From: Mesorhizobium sp. L-2-11
GTDB taxonomy: Bacteria > Pseudomonadota > Alphaproteobacteria > Rhizobiales > Rhizobiaceae
Length of the DNA stretch: 64,000 nt
Direction: 5' to 3'
Assembly: GCF_016756595.1 (NCBI RefSeq)
Contig: NZ_AP023257.1
Coordinates: 434,001 to 498,000 of the forward strand
Part shown: positions 25,283-34,176 of the stretch, in pieces
How the letters are laid out: every line of letters begins with the position of its first letter
Numbering within the stretch: the stretch's first letter is position 1
The notes under the pieces: generated by a model
Databases searched by the model: none
What the model was told of the DNA's origin: nothing
What the model saw: only the letters and a program-made list of their open reading frames with translations
Translations under genes and position numbers: made by a program

Positions 25283-27622
25283 CTACTTCTCGCATAGCCT
25301 GCGTGGGCCGCTGTAAGGCTGAAACGTGCAATCGGTCGCGCGGAACGAGCGATAGGTGCGCGCGCATGCCCGGAAATTGCAGGCGGGAGCTTCCCCGTCC
25401 GCGGCCGAGCTAGCCGCGACCGCGTCGGGACCAGGTGCACTGTCTTCGGGTGCGGCAAGAGCAGCGCTCATGAAATTCCGCCAGATCCGCGCCGGCAGCT
25501 TGCCGCCCGTCACCTGCGACATCGGCGTCTCGTCATCGTTGCCGACCCAGACCCCCACTACCAACGGCTCGGTGAAGCCGACAAACCAGGCGTCGCGATG
25601 GTTTTGACTAGTGCCGGTCTTGCCCGCCGCGAAGGCTCCGAAATCGGCTTCTCGGCCCGTCCCCTTCTCGACGACCAACCTCAGTAGGCCGACCAAGTCC
25701 CGCTGATGGTGGCGCAGATCGGATGTGGGCTGTCCGGACGGTCCAACGCGGAAGGCGCGCGGCTGACCGTCGGCATGGAAGGAAACGATCCCCCATGGCT
25801 CAATCGGCGCGACGCCTGCCCGGACCGAGGCATAGGCGCCGGTAAGGTCGAGCAGGGTCACCTCAAACGTGCCGAGCGCCAGGCTGGGTGTTTCAGCCAA
25901 TGGTGCGTTGATACCCAGTTCCCGCGCTGCGGCGATAACCTTGTCGATCCCGATTTCCATGGCTAGTGCCACGGTCGCCGCGTTCAATGACCGCGCAAAC
26001 GCCTCGGCTATGCTGACCCGGCCGCTATAGCCGCCGCCATAGTTTTCCGGGGACCAGCCATTGATTTCGATCGGCGCATCCTCGATCCGGTCGAATGGTG
26101 TGACGCCTGCCTTCATCGCCGCATAGTAGACAAACAGCTTGAACGCCGAGCCGGGCTGGCGCATGGCCATCGCGGCGCGGTTGAACGTGCTCTTGCCGTA
26201 GTCGCGCCCGCCGACCATGGCGACCACGGCGCCGTCCGGCGCCATCGCCACGAGCGCGGCCTGCGATGCGCCCGCCTGCCGGCCTTCGCGGTCGAGCGCT
26301 TCGGCCACGACCTTCTCGGCGATCGCCTGCAGCTGCGGCACCATCGTGGTCTTGACCTTGATCGTGCCACGGTAAGGTCCGGCAAGCTCGCGCGCCTCCT
26401 GCATCACCCAGTCGGCGAACCAGCTGCCGGAACGCGCCGCCGGGCTCGTCGGGCGGAGATCGGCGAACTCGGCGGTCGCGGACTTCGCTTGCCCAGCGGT
26501 GATCCTGCCGCCTTTCAGCATGGCGTCGAGCACGATTTCTGCCTGTCGGCGGGCGCGCTCCGGGTTCGTCACCGGGTTGAGTTGCGAAGGCGCACGGATG
26601 ATGCCGGCAAGCATCGCGGATTCGCCGAGATCCAGTTCGCGCACCTCTTTGTCGAAATAGATGCGAGCGGCCGCGGGAACGCCGGTTGCACCCGCCCCGA
26701 GGTAGATGTTGTTGAGATATCGCGTCAGGACTTCGTCCTTGCCGAGTTTCCGCTCCAGCCAGAAAGCGATCACCGCTTCTTGAATTTTCCGCTTCCAGGT
26801 GCGGTCCCGCTCCAGATAGAGGATCTTGATCAGCTGCTGGGTGATGGTGCTGCCGCCCTGAACGACCTCGCCGGCTCCCACGTTGCGGTACAGAGCCCGA
26901 GAAATACCCCGCAGGTCGATGCCCGAATGGTCGTAGAAGCGCCGATCCTCGGCAGTGAGCACCGCGTCGATCAAATGGCGCGGAAAATCCTCGTGTGTCG
27001 CGTAGGGTCCTTGGATCGGCCCCTGCCTCACCAATGGCTTTCCATCGGAGGTCTCGAGCACCACCACCGGTCTGAGCGTGCCTTCCGCGATTTCGTCCCA
27101 CGGCACATCGCCTAGCGCCCAGGCAAAGACGCCAACGAAAAAAATCAGGGATGCTGCACCTGTTGCCGCAAGACTTCGCAGGACGAGCTTCCGCCGGCGC
27201 CGTTTGTTACCTTCCGCGGATCTTATCTCGGGCATGGGCGCGCGCGGGCGCACCAGCCGCGACCAGACGGCTGCGGAACGCTGCGCCAGCGCGCCGGCCC
27301 TCCGTTTCGCAGTGGAGTGGTCCAGATCACGCAGCCGCTGCGCGGCGTCGCGGCCGAGTATGCGGAGCCTCTTGGCCGCTCGACGTGACGCAGCCGCCAC
27401 GTCGTCGCGCAATGCCTCGCTAAATTTCAGAAAGGCCCGGCCGAGTTTAGCAAGTGCCTTCCCTGACCGCGCGAAAGCCGCGCCATCGGATACGGGAAAC
27501 ACGTTCCTGCCGGACTTGAGGTCGGCTGAGGCGTGGTCCTCGGGGTCACTGTCCGGTGCGGATGTGGTCTCCGGCATGCGCGGCTTTTTGCTCCGCTTGT
27601 AGAATTGCCGCGCCGGTGGCAC
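25283..27622 (-). CDS. Class A penicillin-binding protein (PBP1A family)
   Basis: 779 residues if begun at GTG 27622; ATG 27577 is an alternative, as neither has a clear ribosome site. A basic cytoplasmic stretch of about 150 residues precedes one membrane helix (residues about 152-170). The glycosyltransferase domain has EDRRFYDHSGID (catalytic Glu), GGSTITQQLIK and NNIYLGAGATG. The transpeptidase has PGSAFKLF (S-x-x-K), SLN and AGKTGTSQN. It polymerises and cross-links peptidoglycan in the periplasm. The long Arg-rich N-terminus is unusual. Stands alone. Confidence 0.92.
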   Translation of the reverse strand: MPPARQFYKRSKKPRMPETTSAPDSDPEDHASADLKSGRNVFPVSDGAAFARSGKALAKLGRAFLKFSEALRDDVAAASRRAAKRLRILGRDAAQRLRDLDHSTAKRRAGALAQRSAAVWSRLVRPRAPMPEIRSAEGNKRRRRKLVLRSLAATGAASLIFFVGVFAWALGDVPWDEIAEGTLRPVVVLETSDGKPLVRQGPIQGPYATHEDFPRHLIDAVLTAEDRRFYDHSGIDLRGISRALYRNVGAGEVVQGGSTITQQLIKILYLERDRTWKRKIQEAVIAFWLERKLGKDEVLTRYLNNIYLGAGATGVPAAARIYFDKEVRELDLGESAMLAGIIRAPSQLNPVTNPERARRQAEIVLDAMLKGGRITAGQAKSATAEFADLRPTSPAARSGSWFADWVMQEARELAGPYRGTIKVKTTMVPQLQAIAEKVVAEALDREGRQAGASQAALVAMAPDGAVVAMVGGRDYGKSTFNRAAMAMRQPGSAFKLFVYYAAMKAGVTPFDRIEDAPIEINGWSPENYGGGYSGRVSIAEAFARSLNAATVALAMEIGIDKVIAAARELGINAPLAETPSLALGTFEVTLLDLTGAYASVRAGVAPIEPWGIVSFHADGQPRAFRVGPSGQPTSDLRHHQRDLVGLLRLVVEKGTGREADFGAFAAGKTGTSQNHRDAWFVGFTEPLVVGVWVGNDDETPMSQVTGGKLPARIWRNFMSAALAAPEDSAPGPDAVAASSAADGEAPACNFRACARTYRSFRATDCTFQPYSGPRRLCEK

Positions 27623-27676
27623 GGTTTCGGCGCAGCAGAAGGATGTGGCTTTTCGGTTTCCGAAGCTCGTTCGGCG

Positions 27677-27982
27677 TCAGTAGCGATAGACGTAGGCTGG
27701 GCGCCTCCAGCCGCGCTTACACTTGATCTCTTCCTTGTACTCGTCTTCCTCCCACTTTCGCTCGATTTTGCACCGGCCGCGGCGGTATTCCTCCTTGTAA
27801 GCGCGACGTCCGTAACGGTGCTCGCGATAGTAGCGGTGTGTCCGCCTGTAGTCTCCACCTTGTTCATAGCGGCCCATCCAACGCCCATGGCCGCTTTCAT
27901 CCTTCCAGGGATCGGCCGCTGCCACGCCGATGCATCCGGTCATCGCCATCGACTTAGCAAGCATGGTGCCGAGAATCTTCAT
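27677..27982 (-). CDS. Small exported Tyr/Arg/Lys-rich protein
   Basis: 101 residues from ATG 27982, with GAGGAGAC upstream; a longer in-frame extension to 28171 is rejected. Signal peptide MKILGTMLAKSMAMTGCIGVAAA, then a highly polar chain rich in Tyr, Arg, Lys and Glu (HRYYREHRYGRRAYKEEYRR), ending KRGWRRPAYVYRY. Not a recognised family. With pI clearly basic, it is the reverse of the acidic-tailed exported protein at 13.6 kb. It could bind anionic polymers such as the outer-membrane or cell-wall surface; this is speculative. Confidence 0.65.
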   Translation of the reverse strand: MKILGTMLAKSMAMTGCIGVAAADPWKDESGHGRWMGRYEQGGDYRRTHRYYREHRYGRRAYKEEYRRGRCKIERKWEEDEYKEEIKCKRGWRRPAYVYRY

Positions 27983-28522
27983 GGAATGTCTCCTCTTCAG
28001 AGAGGCCCCGCAGAAACCACAGCTTACACCGCCGGACCACTCAACTTCCGCAACAGGCCTGCAATGAGCGCGGAGCCAGAATGCACCTTCGACCGCTGTC
28101 CGTCGAGCAGACAAACGCCTTCGGTCGGCCCTCCGGCTCAATGAACGATCGGGAAGCGTCTGACGTTCCATCAGAGGTCGCTCATGGAGAAACCTGCCAC
28201 CATGGTGCGTCGCCGTAGAAGCCGTCGAATGTGGCCTGGCCAGCTTGCCGGATGACCAACAGCGTTGGGCCGGATGCGACCGGAAGCTTCAGGAGAAAAA
28301 GACCTCCTAGGCGGATAGTCCGCATGCCGCCGTGTCCGGCCTATAGCGGACAGTCGGCAATTTGGCAGCGAATGTGCACATTGTGACGATCTTGCCGAAG
28401 TCGAACGTCTAACCTAAACCCCATCCAGGACATCAACCAAATTGGCGCCACTGTTTGGGACCGGGCCGTAGTTGCGACGTTTGCCCTATCCGGACGTGTG
28501 AGCAAGGCCGTGGGCAACCGTA
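27983..28522. other. 540-bp gap without a supportable gene
   Basis: No frame shows family resemblance. One 46-codon frame begins at ATG 28081 after a weak GGAG but has no other support. AGGAGAAAAAGACCTCCT near 28292-28309 forms a small hairpin. The promoters of the exported protein at 27982 (minus) and the lipoprotein peptidase at 28523 (plus) must lie here. Confidence 0.4.
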
Positions 28523-29581
28523 ATGCGTGCATTTTTTCGTTCGGTTGCTGCGATGATCGTGATGTCCGGCGTGGCAGGTTGCACCAGCATTTCTTACTAC
28601 GCACAATCCTTGAAGGGTCACGTGGAGATCATGGCGGCGCGCCAGGATGTCGAAGCGCTGATCGACAATCCTTCGATCCCTGGTACGTTACGGGCTCGAA
28701 TGGAATCGGCGAGCGCCATCCGACAGTTCGCGATAGATGAACTAGCGCTGCCGGACAACAATAGCTACCGCAGCTATGTCGACGTTGGTCGGGACGCGGT
28801 GACATGGGCCGTCTTCGCCGCGCCGGAATTCTCGCTGACGCCACGAACATGGTGCTTTCCGGTGTTCGGATGCGTTCCGTACCGAGGATACTTCTCCAAA
28901 AGGTCGGCGATTGAAACCGCTGTCGCACTTCAGAGACAGGGCCTGGACGTCTATGTGACGGGCATCACTGCATATTCCACGCTTGGCTGGTCAAGTGACC
29001 CGCTGCTAAGCACGATGCTCAGCCAAGATGAAACGTATCTTGCAGGGCTGGTTTTCCACGAACTGGCCCACCAACGCGTCTATGTGAAGGACGATTCCGC
29101 ATTCAACGAGGCATTCGCTGTCGCCGTCGAAACAACCGGCGTGAGAAAATGGCTGCGCGCGGTTGGTGATACCGGCGAATTGCGCCGTTACAAAGCCGAC
29201 CGGAGGCGCAGGACCGAATTTCTTGCGCTGGTGTCGCAGACCCGGGACGAGCTGGCGCACGTCTATGACGACTCCAGTACCTCGGCCCAGAAGCGGGCCG
29301 CAAAGTCAGCCGCGATCGAACGGATGCGGATGCGCTACCGAGAGATGCGCGACAGTCGATGGCGTGGATACCGGGGATACGATGTCTGGTTCGATGCTCC
29401 GATCAACAACGCGAAGCTCGCCGCGACTTCCGTCTACGGCGATCAGGTGGCGACGTTTCTCCGCTTGTTCGATTTGTGTTCGGGCGACTATCCGAGGTTC
29501 TACGCGTTGGTTCGACGGATCGGCGCGTTAGACAAACCTGACCGCGCCGAAGCGCTCAAAGCAGCAGATTCATGCGATTGA
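28523..29581 (+). CDS. Lipoprotein zinc aminopeptidase-like protein (PF10023 type)
   Basis: 352 residues. The lipobox VMSGVAGC gives a lipidated Cys at residue 20, so the protein is anchored to a membrane facing the periplasm. The zinc motif HELAH is at residues 179-183, with a downstream NEAFAVAVETTG providing the third ligand, as in the putative aminopeptidase family PF10023 (YjbA-like lipoprotein peptidases). WCFPVFGCVPYRGYFS near 110-125 is also typical. The substrate is unknown. It is monocistronic. Confidence 0.85.
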   Translation: MRAFFRSVAAMIVMSGVAGCTSISYYAQSLKGHVEIMAARQDVEALIDNPSIPGTLRARMESASAIRQFAIDELALPDNNSYRSYVDVGRDAVTWAVFAAPEFSLTPRTWCFPVFGCVPYRGYFSKRSAIETAVALQRQGLDVYVTGITAYSTLGWSSDPLLSTMLSQDETYLAGLVFHELAHQRVYVKDDSAFNEAFAVAVETTGVRKWLRAVGDTGELRRYKADRRRRTEFLALVSQTRDELAHVYDDSSTSAQKRAAKSAAIERMRMRYREMRDSRWRGYRGYDVWFDAPINNAKLAATSVYGDQVATFLRLFDLCSGDYPRFYALVRRIGALDKPDRAEALKAADSCD

Positions 29582-29814
29582 GCCAGTCAATCCGAAGGCC
29601 AGAAGCGGCGCTTCGGTCGCCGATGTACAGCCGCCGGAGGTGATTGAATTGAATTGACCTTGGCGGCCGATTTACTTTGACGTCGGGCGGCGCCGGAATC
29701 CACAAGTCGGCCTACAGAAGGTAGGGGCCAAAAGCGAACTTGCCTGAGCTCCCCGGCGGGATCCTGGACCACAATGGTTGCCGGCGTGCCGTGGCGCCTC
29801 AGCGTGCGCCGTCC

Positions 29815-30048
29815 CTACGAGGCCGAAAACCTCACGCTCACGCCGCGCTGCCGAAAATAAGCCTGCATCAGCTTGCGGCCCGAACGGTTGTTCTGCGCCA
29901 GTCTGGTCGGATCGAACACCGCCTGTTCCAACCCCTCTCGCGTCAGCGCCGCCTTGAGCGCCGCGATTTTTGCGTCGATGTCGGCATTGTTCGCGCCGAG
30001 CGATGCATAGATGCTGTCGGTCGCCTCGGCCACGGTCGGCTCGCTCAC
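29815..30048 (-). CDS. Conserved hypothetical small protein
   Basis: 77 residues from GTG 30048 with AAAGGAG 7 bases upstream. It reads as an N-terminal helix (IDAKIAALKAALTREGLEQA) followed by FDPTRLAQNNRSGRKLMQAY and a beta-like RGVSVRFSAS end. No cysteine, no signal, so it is probably cytoplasmic. Not recognised as a characterised family. It stands alone between the lipoprotein peptidase and cyclase genes. Confidence 0.65.
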   Translation of the reverse strand: MSEPTVAEATDSIYASLGANNADIDAKIAALKAALTREGLEQAVFDPTRLAQNNRSGRKLMQAYFRQRGVSVRFSAS

Positions 30049-30302
30049 GGGTGTACTCCTTTGGCTGTTCGGGGCGGCGGCTTAGCACAGATCAGCGGCT
30101 TCGCCGATACCGATAAGACGGCTAGATTGCGGCAACAGTGCCCCTTGGGGTTAAAAAGGATGCCGATGACGCGCGCCAACGGCTCGCCGCGGCGGCGATT
30201 GTGGCAATTTTCAGTGTTGGCGTCGTGGAAATGGCAAAAATTGGCGCCGGAGAGGATGAAACTGGGCACCGCTATATCATTGAAGTCGCTCTGCAAAAAC
30301 TT

Positions 30303-32180
30303 TCAGGCGGATTCAGGAGCCTTGGCCTTTGCGAGGTCCTGCAGGAACTCTTCCATCAGCGGCCTGTCACCGAACCGGCGGTAAGCGCGCTCTGCTTCCA
30401 GTGAGAATGCCGGATGCGCTTCGACCAGCTTTGCCATCGTCTGCTGGGCTGCCTCGACCTCGCCGCCCCCGGCCTGCAAAGCGGCCTGAATCAGAAGGCA
30501 GTTTTCATCGCCCGGCGCCCGGATCAGGCATTCTTCTATGACGGCGGAAGCCTCGTCGCGGCGGTCAGCCGCGTAAAGCGCCTGCCCGTGCACGTAGGCG
30601 TAGTACTCGGGCGCCATAGGATGAAGGCGGCGGGCCCGCTCTGCGTTGGCGACGGCATCATCATATTCCCCGAAGCGAACCTGCGCCTTTGCGAGCGCCA
30701 TCATGCTGTCGGGATCGTTAGGGTTGAGCTCCACGGCGCGCCGTGCGGCCTGCAAGCCGCCTGAATAGTCGCCCTGCAGGGCAAGCCCGAAGCTGATGAC
30801 CTGATAGCCAAGGCCAAGATTGGGGTCGAGACGGACCGCCTGCCGAGCTTCGCTAAGCCCAAGATGGAGTTCGGGCGCGTTTTCCCGGCCGTCACCGCTC
30901 TGCGCCACGCTGGCGATAAAGGTCAGCGCGAGGCCCGCGCGGGCGGCCGCATAGGACGGGTCCATTTCAAGGGCGCGCTGGTAGAGGCCCCGCGCCTCCA
31001 GAATGTCCTGCGGGTCATCGCCGCCGTGCCGGTAGCGGTTGCGGGCCTGCAGCACGAGGTCATAGGCCTGCAGATTGTCGGTCGGGCGTTCCGCTGCCGC
31101 CGCCGCCTCGCTCCTGCCGATATAGGGTGCGATCTGCGCGACGATTTCAGTAGTCAGCTCGCTCTGAACGGTGAATACGTCGGCGACCTGCCGGTCAAAA
31201 CTGCGCGACCACAGATGCGCGCCTGTCTTTACATCGATCAGCTGCGCCGACACGCGAAGCTGGTCGCCTTCGCGGCGGGCGCTGCCTTCAACCACATAAT
31301 CGACGCCGAGCTTCGCCCCGAGCTTGCGCACGTCCGTACCCTGCCCGTGCACGGCGTAGGTGGAATCGCGCGCGATGACCTGTAGCTCTGAATTGCGGGC
31401 AAGGGCTGTCGTCACATCCTCGGCCAGTCCGTCCGCGAAATACGATTGCTCGCCGCTGCCGCTCATCGCGGCAAAAGGCATGACCGCCACTGACGGCCGG
31501 GGGTCGGCGCGGCCCTGGTCCATCGACAAGACCCCCGGGATGCGGCTGACCATGGCTGCCAGGGGGAGCGGCTGGATTTGGGTGCCGATGAGAATGAGGG
31601 CTATGGCGGCAACGCCATAAGACCAGCGGGCGGCGGTGCTGCGCAGCGCCTGCGGCACGTGCCGCCATGGCGACCACGCAGAGCCCGCGCGCCTTACTCG
31701 GTAGACGTTGAGAAGTTCGGGAATGTTCTTGGCCCGCCTGCGGCCGATGCGGACGAATCTGTCCGCGCTGTTGCGGTCGGCCGCCATCACCACGGCGCTG
31801 CTGACGAATATCTGCCCCGGATCGCACATGGCCTCAAGACGGGCGGCCACATTGACGCCGTCGCCGTATACGTCGCCGTCATCTTCGATGACATCGCCAA
31901 GATTGATGCCGATGCGCAGCTCGAACGGACCCTTGTCGAAGCCCTCCTGTATGGCCAGCGCCGCATCAACCGCTTCGTTGACGCTGGGAAACATGGCGAG
32001 AAAGCCATCTCCCGCCGTCTTGACGATGCGCCCGCCATGGCGGGCAGTGGTCGGGTCAATGAGCTCATCAAAAACAGCGCGCAGCTTCGCGTAGGTGGAA
32101 GCCTCGTTTTCAGCCATCAGCAGGCTGTAGCCGACGATATCGGCGGCCATGATTGCCGCGAGCTTGCGTTCCATCAGCAT
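30303..32180 (-). CDS. Class III adenylate/guanylate cyclase with C-terminal TPR domain
   Basis: 625 residues. Catalytic domain about 1-165: metal Asp in AAIMAADIVGYS, KTAGDGFLAMFPS, and GDVYGDGVNVAARLE. One membrane helix near 188-206 is followed by a PSVAVMPF module (about 225-350: YFADGLAEDVTTALARNSEL, VVEGSARREGDQLRVSAQLI, HLWSRSFDRQVADVFTVQSE) and TPR-like repeats to the end. This is a common, poorly understood rhizobial cyclase class, with many copies per genome. The substrate (ATP or GTP) and signal are not clear. Monocistronic. Confidence 0.9.
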   Translation of the reverse strand: MLMERKLAAIMAADIVGYSLLMAENEASTYAKLRAVFDELIDPTTARHGGRIVKTAGDGFLAMFPSVNEAVDAALAIQEGFDKGPFELRIGINLGDVIEDDGDVYGDGVNVAARLEAMCDPGQIFVSSAVVMAADRNSADRFVRIGRRRAKNIPELLNVYRVRRAGSAWSPWRHVPQALRSTAARWSYGVAAIALILIGTQIQPLPLAAMVSRIPGVLSMDQGRADPRPSVAVMPFAAMSGSGEQSYFADGLAEDVTTALARNSELQVIARDSTYAVHGQGTDVRKLGAKLGVDYVVEGSARREGDQLRVSAQLIDVKTGAHLWSRSFDRQVADVFTVQSELTTEIVAQIAPYIGRSEAAAAAERPTDNLQAYDLVLQARNRYRHGGDDPQDILEARGLYQRALEMDPSYAAARAGLALTFIASVAQSGDGRENAPELHLGLSEARQAVRLDPNLGLGYQVISFGLALQGDYSGGLQAARRAVELNPNDPDSMMALAKAQVRFGEYDDAVANAERARRLHPMAPEYYAYVHGQALYAADRRDEASAVIEECLIRAPGDENCLLIQAALQAGGGEVEAAQQTMAKLVEAHPAFSLEAERAYRRFGDRPLMEEFLQDLAKAKAPESA

Positions 32181-32536
32181 TATTCCTGAGCGGCGGCCAT
32201 GCAGGGACTATTACTCCTGACACTTAAGACGACGCACGCTTCAAGATTAGACCCATAATCCCGAATAAGCTTATCATACAGCTCACAAATGCGTGACCAT
32301 TGTGGCCTATACCGTTCTGACCTTCGTCAGCCATCATCCGCTTCGCGTGGAGCCGTCCCCGCATCGGAAGCGGCGTTGGGCATGCTGGTCGGCGTGATTG
32401 TTGCGCCTACGCTTGTCGGGCTCCGGGTAGGGAAGAGAGGTTATTCGCGGCAGTGTCGCCACCGCGAATACCTCCTGAGCTTACGGGATTGCAGGCCGCA
32501 AGGCCGGATTCGGTCTGATGCTTGCGGATGTGGCCG
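32181..32536. other. Gap with a hairpin downstream of the AHSA1 gene
   Basis: 356 bp. A strong stem GAGGTTATTCGCGG/CCGCGAATACCTC at 32437-32474 (one bulge) lies 63 bp beyond the stop of the AHSA1 gene and may end that transcript, though no T-run follows. The remainder is the upstream region of the cyclase; no further gene was found. Confidence 0.45.
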
Positions 32537-33022
32537 TCAGGCCCGACCCCCGAACAGGTCGGCGTATCGCTGCAGGTAGAGCGGCCAGCCTTGATCGGCG
32601 GCGACACCATCGCGCACGCTTTCCCAGCCGGCGCCGTGGCGCTCCAGTTTGCGATGCTCGAGATCGAGGCGGGTCCGGTTGGCTGTCTCGGCGGTGAAGC
32701 GGACCTCCCACTCGCTGGCCTTGTTCGGATCGGTCTCCAACCGCCATTGCGGACTGATGTCCCAACTAAGCAGCACACGGTGCGGCGGCTCATAAGCCAG
32801 CACGCGCGCCCAGCGGCACTCGCTGCCATCGGCGCCGCGATCATAAATATGGCCGCCGACGCGCGGCTCGAACACGGTCTCGGCGATCGGCACGGCGAGC
32901 AGATTGTGCTCCCTGGGTTTGAACTTGCCAAAATCCTCGGTGAAGACCTTGAAGGCGCGCTCGATCGGCGCCTCGACCACGATCGAGTGCCTGACCAAGG
33001 TGTCTACTGCTTGCGTGTTCAT
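32537..33022 (-). CDS. AHSA1/SRPBCC-domain protein
   Basis: 161 residues, all one AHSA1-like domain: HSIVVEAPIERAFKVFTEDF, VGGHIYDRGADGSECRWARV, SEWEVRFTAETANRTRLDLE, and a C-terminal amphipathic helix GWPLYLQRYADLF. AAAGGAG precedes the ATG. It follows the ArsR gene by 4 bp. The fold binds hydrophobic ligands; ArsR/AHSA1 pairs are common in soil bacteria with no known substrate. A second, longer pair is at 9.4-10.8 kb. Confidence 0.88.
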   Translation of the reverse strand: MNTQAVDTLVRHSIVVEAPIERAFKVFTEDFGKFKPREHNLLAVPIAETVFEPRVGGHIYDRGADGSECRWARVLAYEPPHRVLLSWDISPQWRLETDPNKASEWEVRFTAETANRTRLDLEHRKLERHGAGWESVRDGVAADQGWPLYLQRYADLFGGRA

Positions 33023-33026
33023 TTTT

Positions 33027-33341
33027 TTACTCCTTTCGCGGTTGTTCGACAGCTTGCTTGAAGGCAGCGAGCGTCTTCATCCAGAACCGGTCGAGTTCGG
33101 TGCGAAGCGCCGCCAACCCGTCGAGTTCGACGCGGTAGATGCGGTGCTTGCCAGCCGGCGTGTCTGCCACGAGCCCTGCCTCTTTCAACACCTTCAGATG
33201 CTGCGAGACCGCCGACCGAGTCACCGGCAGGGCACGCGCCAACTCGGTAACCGAACGCGGATGCTCGACCAAGAGTTCGAAGATCGTGCGCCTGGTGTGG
33301 TCGCCCAGGGCGGTCCAGCTGTTGTTCACGTTAGTCACCAC
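33027..33341 (-). CDS. ArsR-family transcriptional regulator
   Basis: 104 residues, a minimal ArsR winged helix: NSWTALGDHTRRTIFELLVE, VTRSAVSQHLKVLKEAGLV, PAGKHRIYRVE. It lacks the CxC-type metal motif, so it is one of the metal-independent group that pairs with AHSA1 proteins. Three in-frame GTGs (33341, 33338, 33329) could start it; none has a good ribosome site, and all lie inside or next to the operator. A short or leaderless message is possible. Autoregulation is likely. Confidence 0.85.
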   Translation of the reverse strand: MVTNVNNSWTALGDHTRRTIFELLVEHPRSVTELARALPVTRSAVSQHLKVLKEAGLVADTPAGKHRIYRVELDGLAALRTELDRFWMKTLAAFKQAVEQPRKE

Positions 33342-33375
33342 TAACGCGTTAGCACGGACTAACGTGATGTGTCAA
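33329..33375 (-). promoter_or_regulatory. Two abutting 18-bp operators (CGTTAG-N6-CTAACG) with a -35 box
   Basis: CGTTAG-TCACCA-CTAACG at 33329-33346 and CGTTAG-CACGGA-CTAACG at 33347-33364 are identical dyads placed exactly end to end; a further CTAACG half site lies at 33381-33386. A consensus -35 TTGACA (minus strand, 33375-33370) sits just upstream, so a repressor on the dyads would cover the -10 and the start codon. The binding protein is most likely the ArsR product. Confidence 0.75.
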
Positions 33376-33438
33376 CCTTGCTAACGCCTAAAAAGGACCT
33401 GGGTCAGTGAGTGAGGGGGACTTTGAAGTTGAAGTCGA

Positions 33439-34098
33439 TCAGGCCTCGACAGCTAAGCCCGCGTCACGCCATTCGGGCAGGCCATCTTGCATGCGGCGTG
33501 CGCGGAAGCCGTGCTCACGCAGCAATGCGACCGCCTCGAATGACATCACGCACCACGGCCCGCGGCAGTAGGCGACAATCTCGGGCTTCGCCTCGAGGTC
33601 GGGCAACCGCTGCTCCAGTTGGCCAAGGGGGACGTTGATCGCGCCGGGCAGATGTCCGAGCGCAAACTCATCGGGCGGTCGGACGTCAATGACTGTAACG
33701 AGCCCGTCTTTCATTCGCGCGGCCAGCTCTTCCCGTGACACGGGCTCCATATCGTCGTGCCGGTCGAAATACCCCCTCACGATGCGTTCGACCTCGGCCG
33801 AATGCCGCTCGGCAACGACTCGAATGGAGGCGAAGGCGGCAAGTACGCTCTCATCCGCGAGCCTGTAATTGATGAACTTGCCATCGCGCTCTGACGTCAC
33901 CAGTCCGGCGCGGCGCATCGCCTGGAGATGCTGCGAGACATTCGCCACCGGACGCGCAAGCTTGGCGGCCAAGGCTTCCACGCTGCGTGGACCCTGCGCG
34001 AGTTGCTCGATCAGTTCCAGCCTCTGCGGATTGCCCAGAGCCTTCGCGACAACCGCGAACTGCTCGTAAAGTGCCTGCTTCGGATTGCGGATTGACAT
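33439..34098 (-). CDS. ArsR-type regulator fused to a rhodanese domain
   Basis: About 219 residues from ATG 34098 (another in-frame start is 34113). N-terminal ArsR winged helix (VVAKALGNPQRLELIEQLAQ; PVANVSQHLQAMRRAGLV) and C-terminal rhodanese (VIDVRPPDEFALGHLPGAIN; catalytic loop YCRGPWCVMS near 184-193, Cys present). Such fusions are thought to sense reactive sulfur or control sulfur/thiosulfate exporters. The divergent MFS gene is the expected target, with a dyad between them. Regulation by sulfane sulfur is inferred. Confidence 0.9.
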   Translation of the reverse strand: MSIRNPKQALYEQFAVVAKALGNPQRLELIEQLAQGPRSVEALAAKLARPVANVSQHLQAMRRAGLVTSERDGKFINYRLADESVLAAFASIRVVAERHSAEVERIVRGYFDRHDDMEPVSREELAARMKDGLVTVIDVRPPDEFALGHLPGAINVPLGQLEQRLPDLEAKPEIVAYCRGPWCVMSFEAVALLREHGFRARRMQDGLPEWRDAGLAVEA

Positions 34099-34119
34099 CA
34101 GGGTGGCAGCCACGCTAGT

Positions 34120-34143
34120 TCATTCAACATAATTATTGAATGA
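34120..34143. promoter_or_regulatory. TCATTCA-N10-TGAATGA dyad
   Basis: Perfect 7-bp inverted repeat with 10-bp spacing, in an AT-rich patch between the divergent ArsR-rhodanese and MFS genes. Shape and position recall BigR/SqrR-type ArsR operators (ATTCA/TGAAT cores). It would overlap both promoters. Confidence 0.65.
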
Positions 34144-34176
34144 TTCCTATCACACGGCCCCCGAGGAGACAAGTCC

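Noticed and set aside
28081..28221. 46-codon ORF in the 540-bp gap
   Set aside because: Only a weak GGAG precedes it; no similarity, and its base composition does not differ from non-coding DNA.
32437..32474. Intrinsic terminator of the ArsR/AHSA1 operon
   Set aside because: The stem is good but no T-run follows on the minus strand, so it is listed only as a hairpin.
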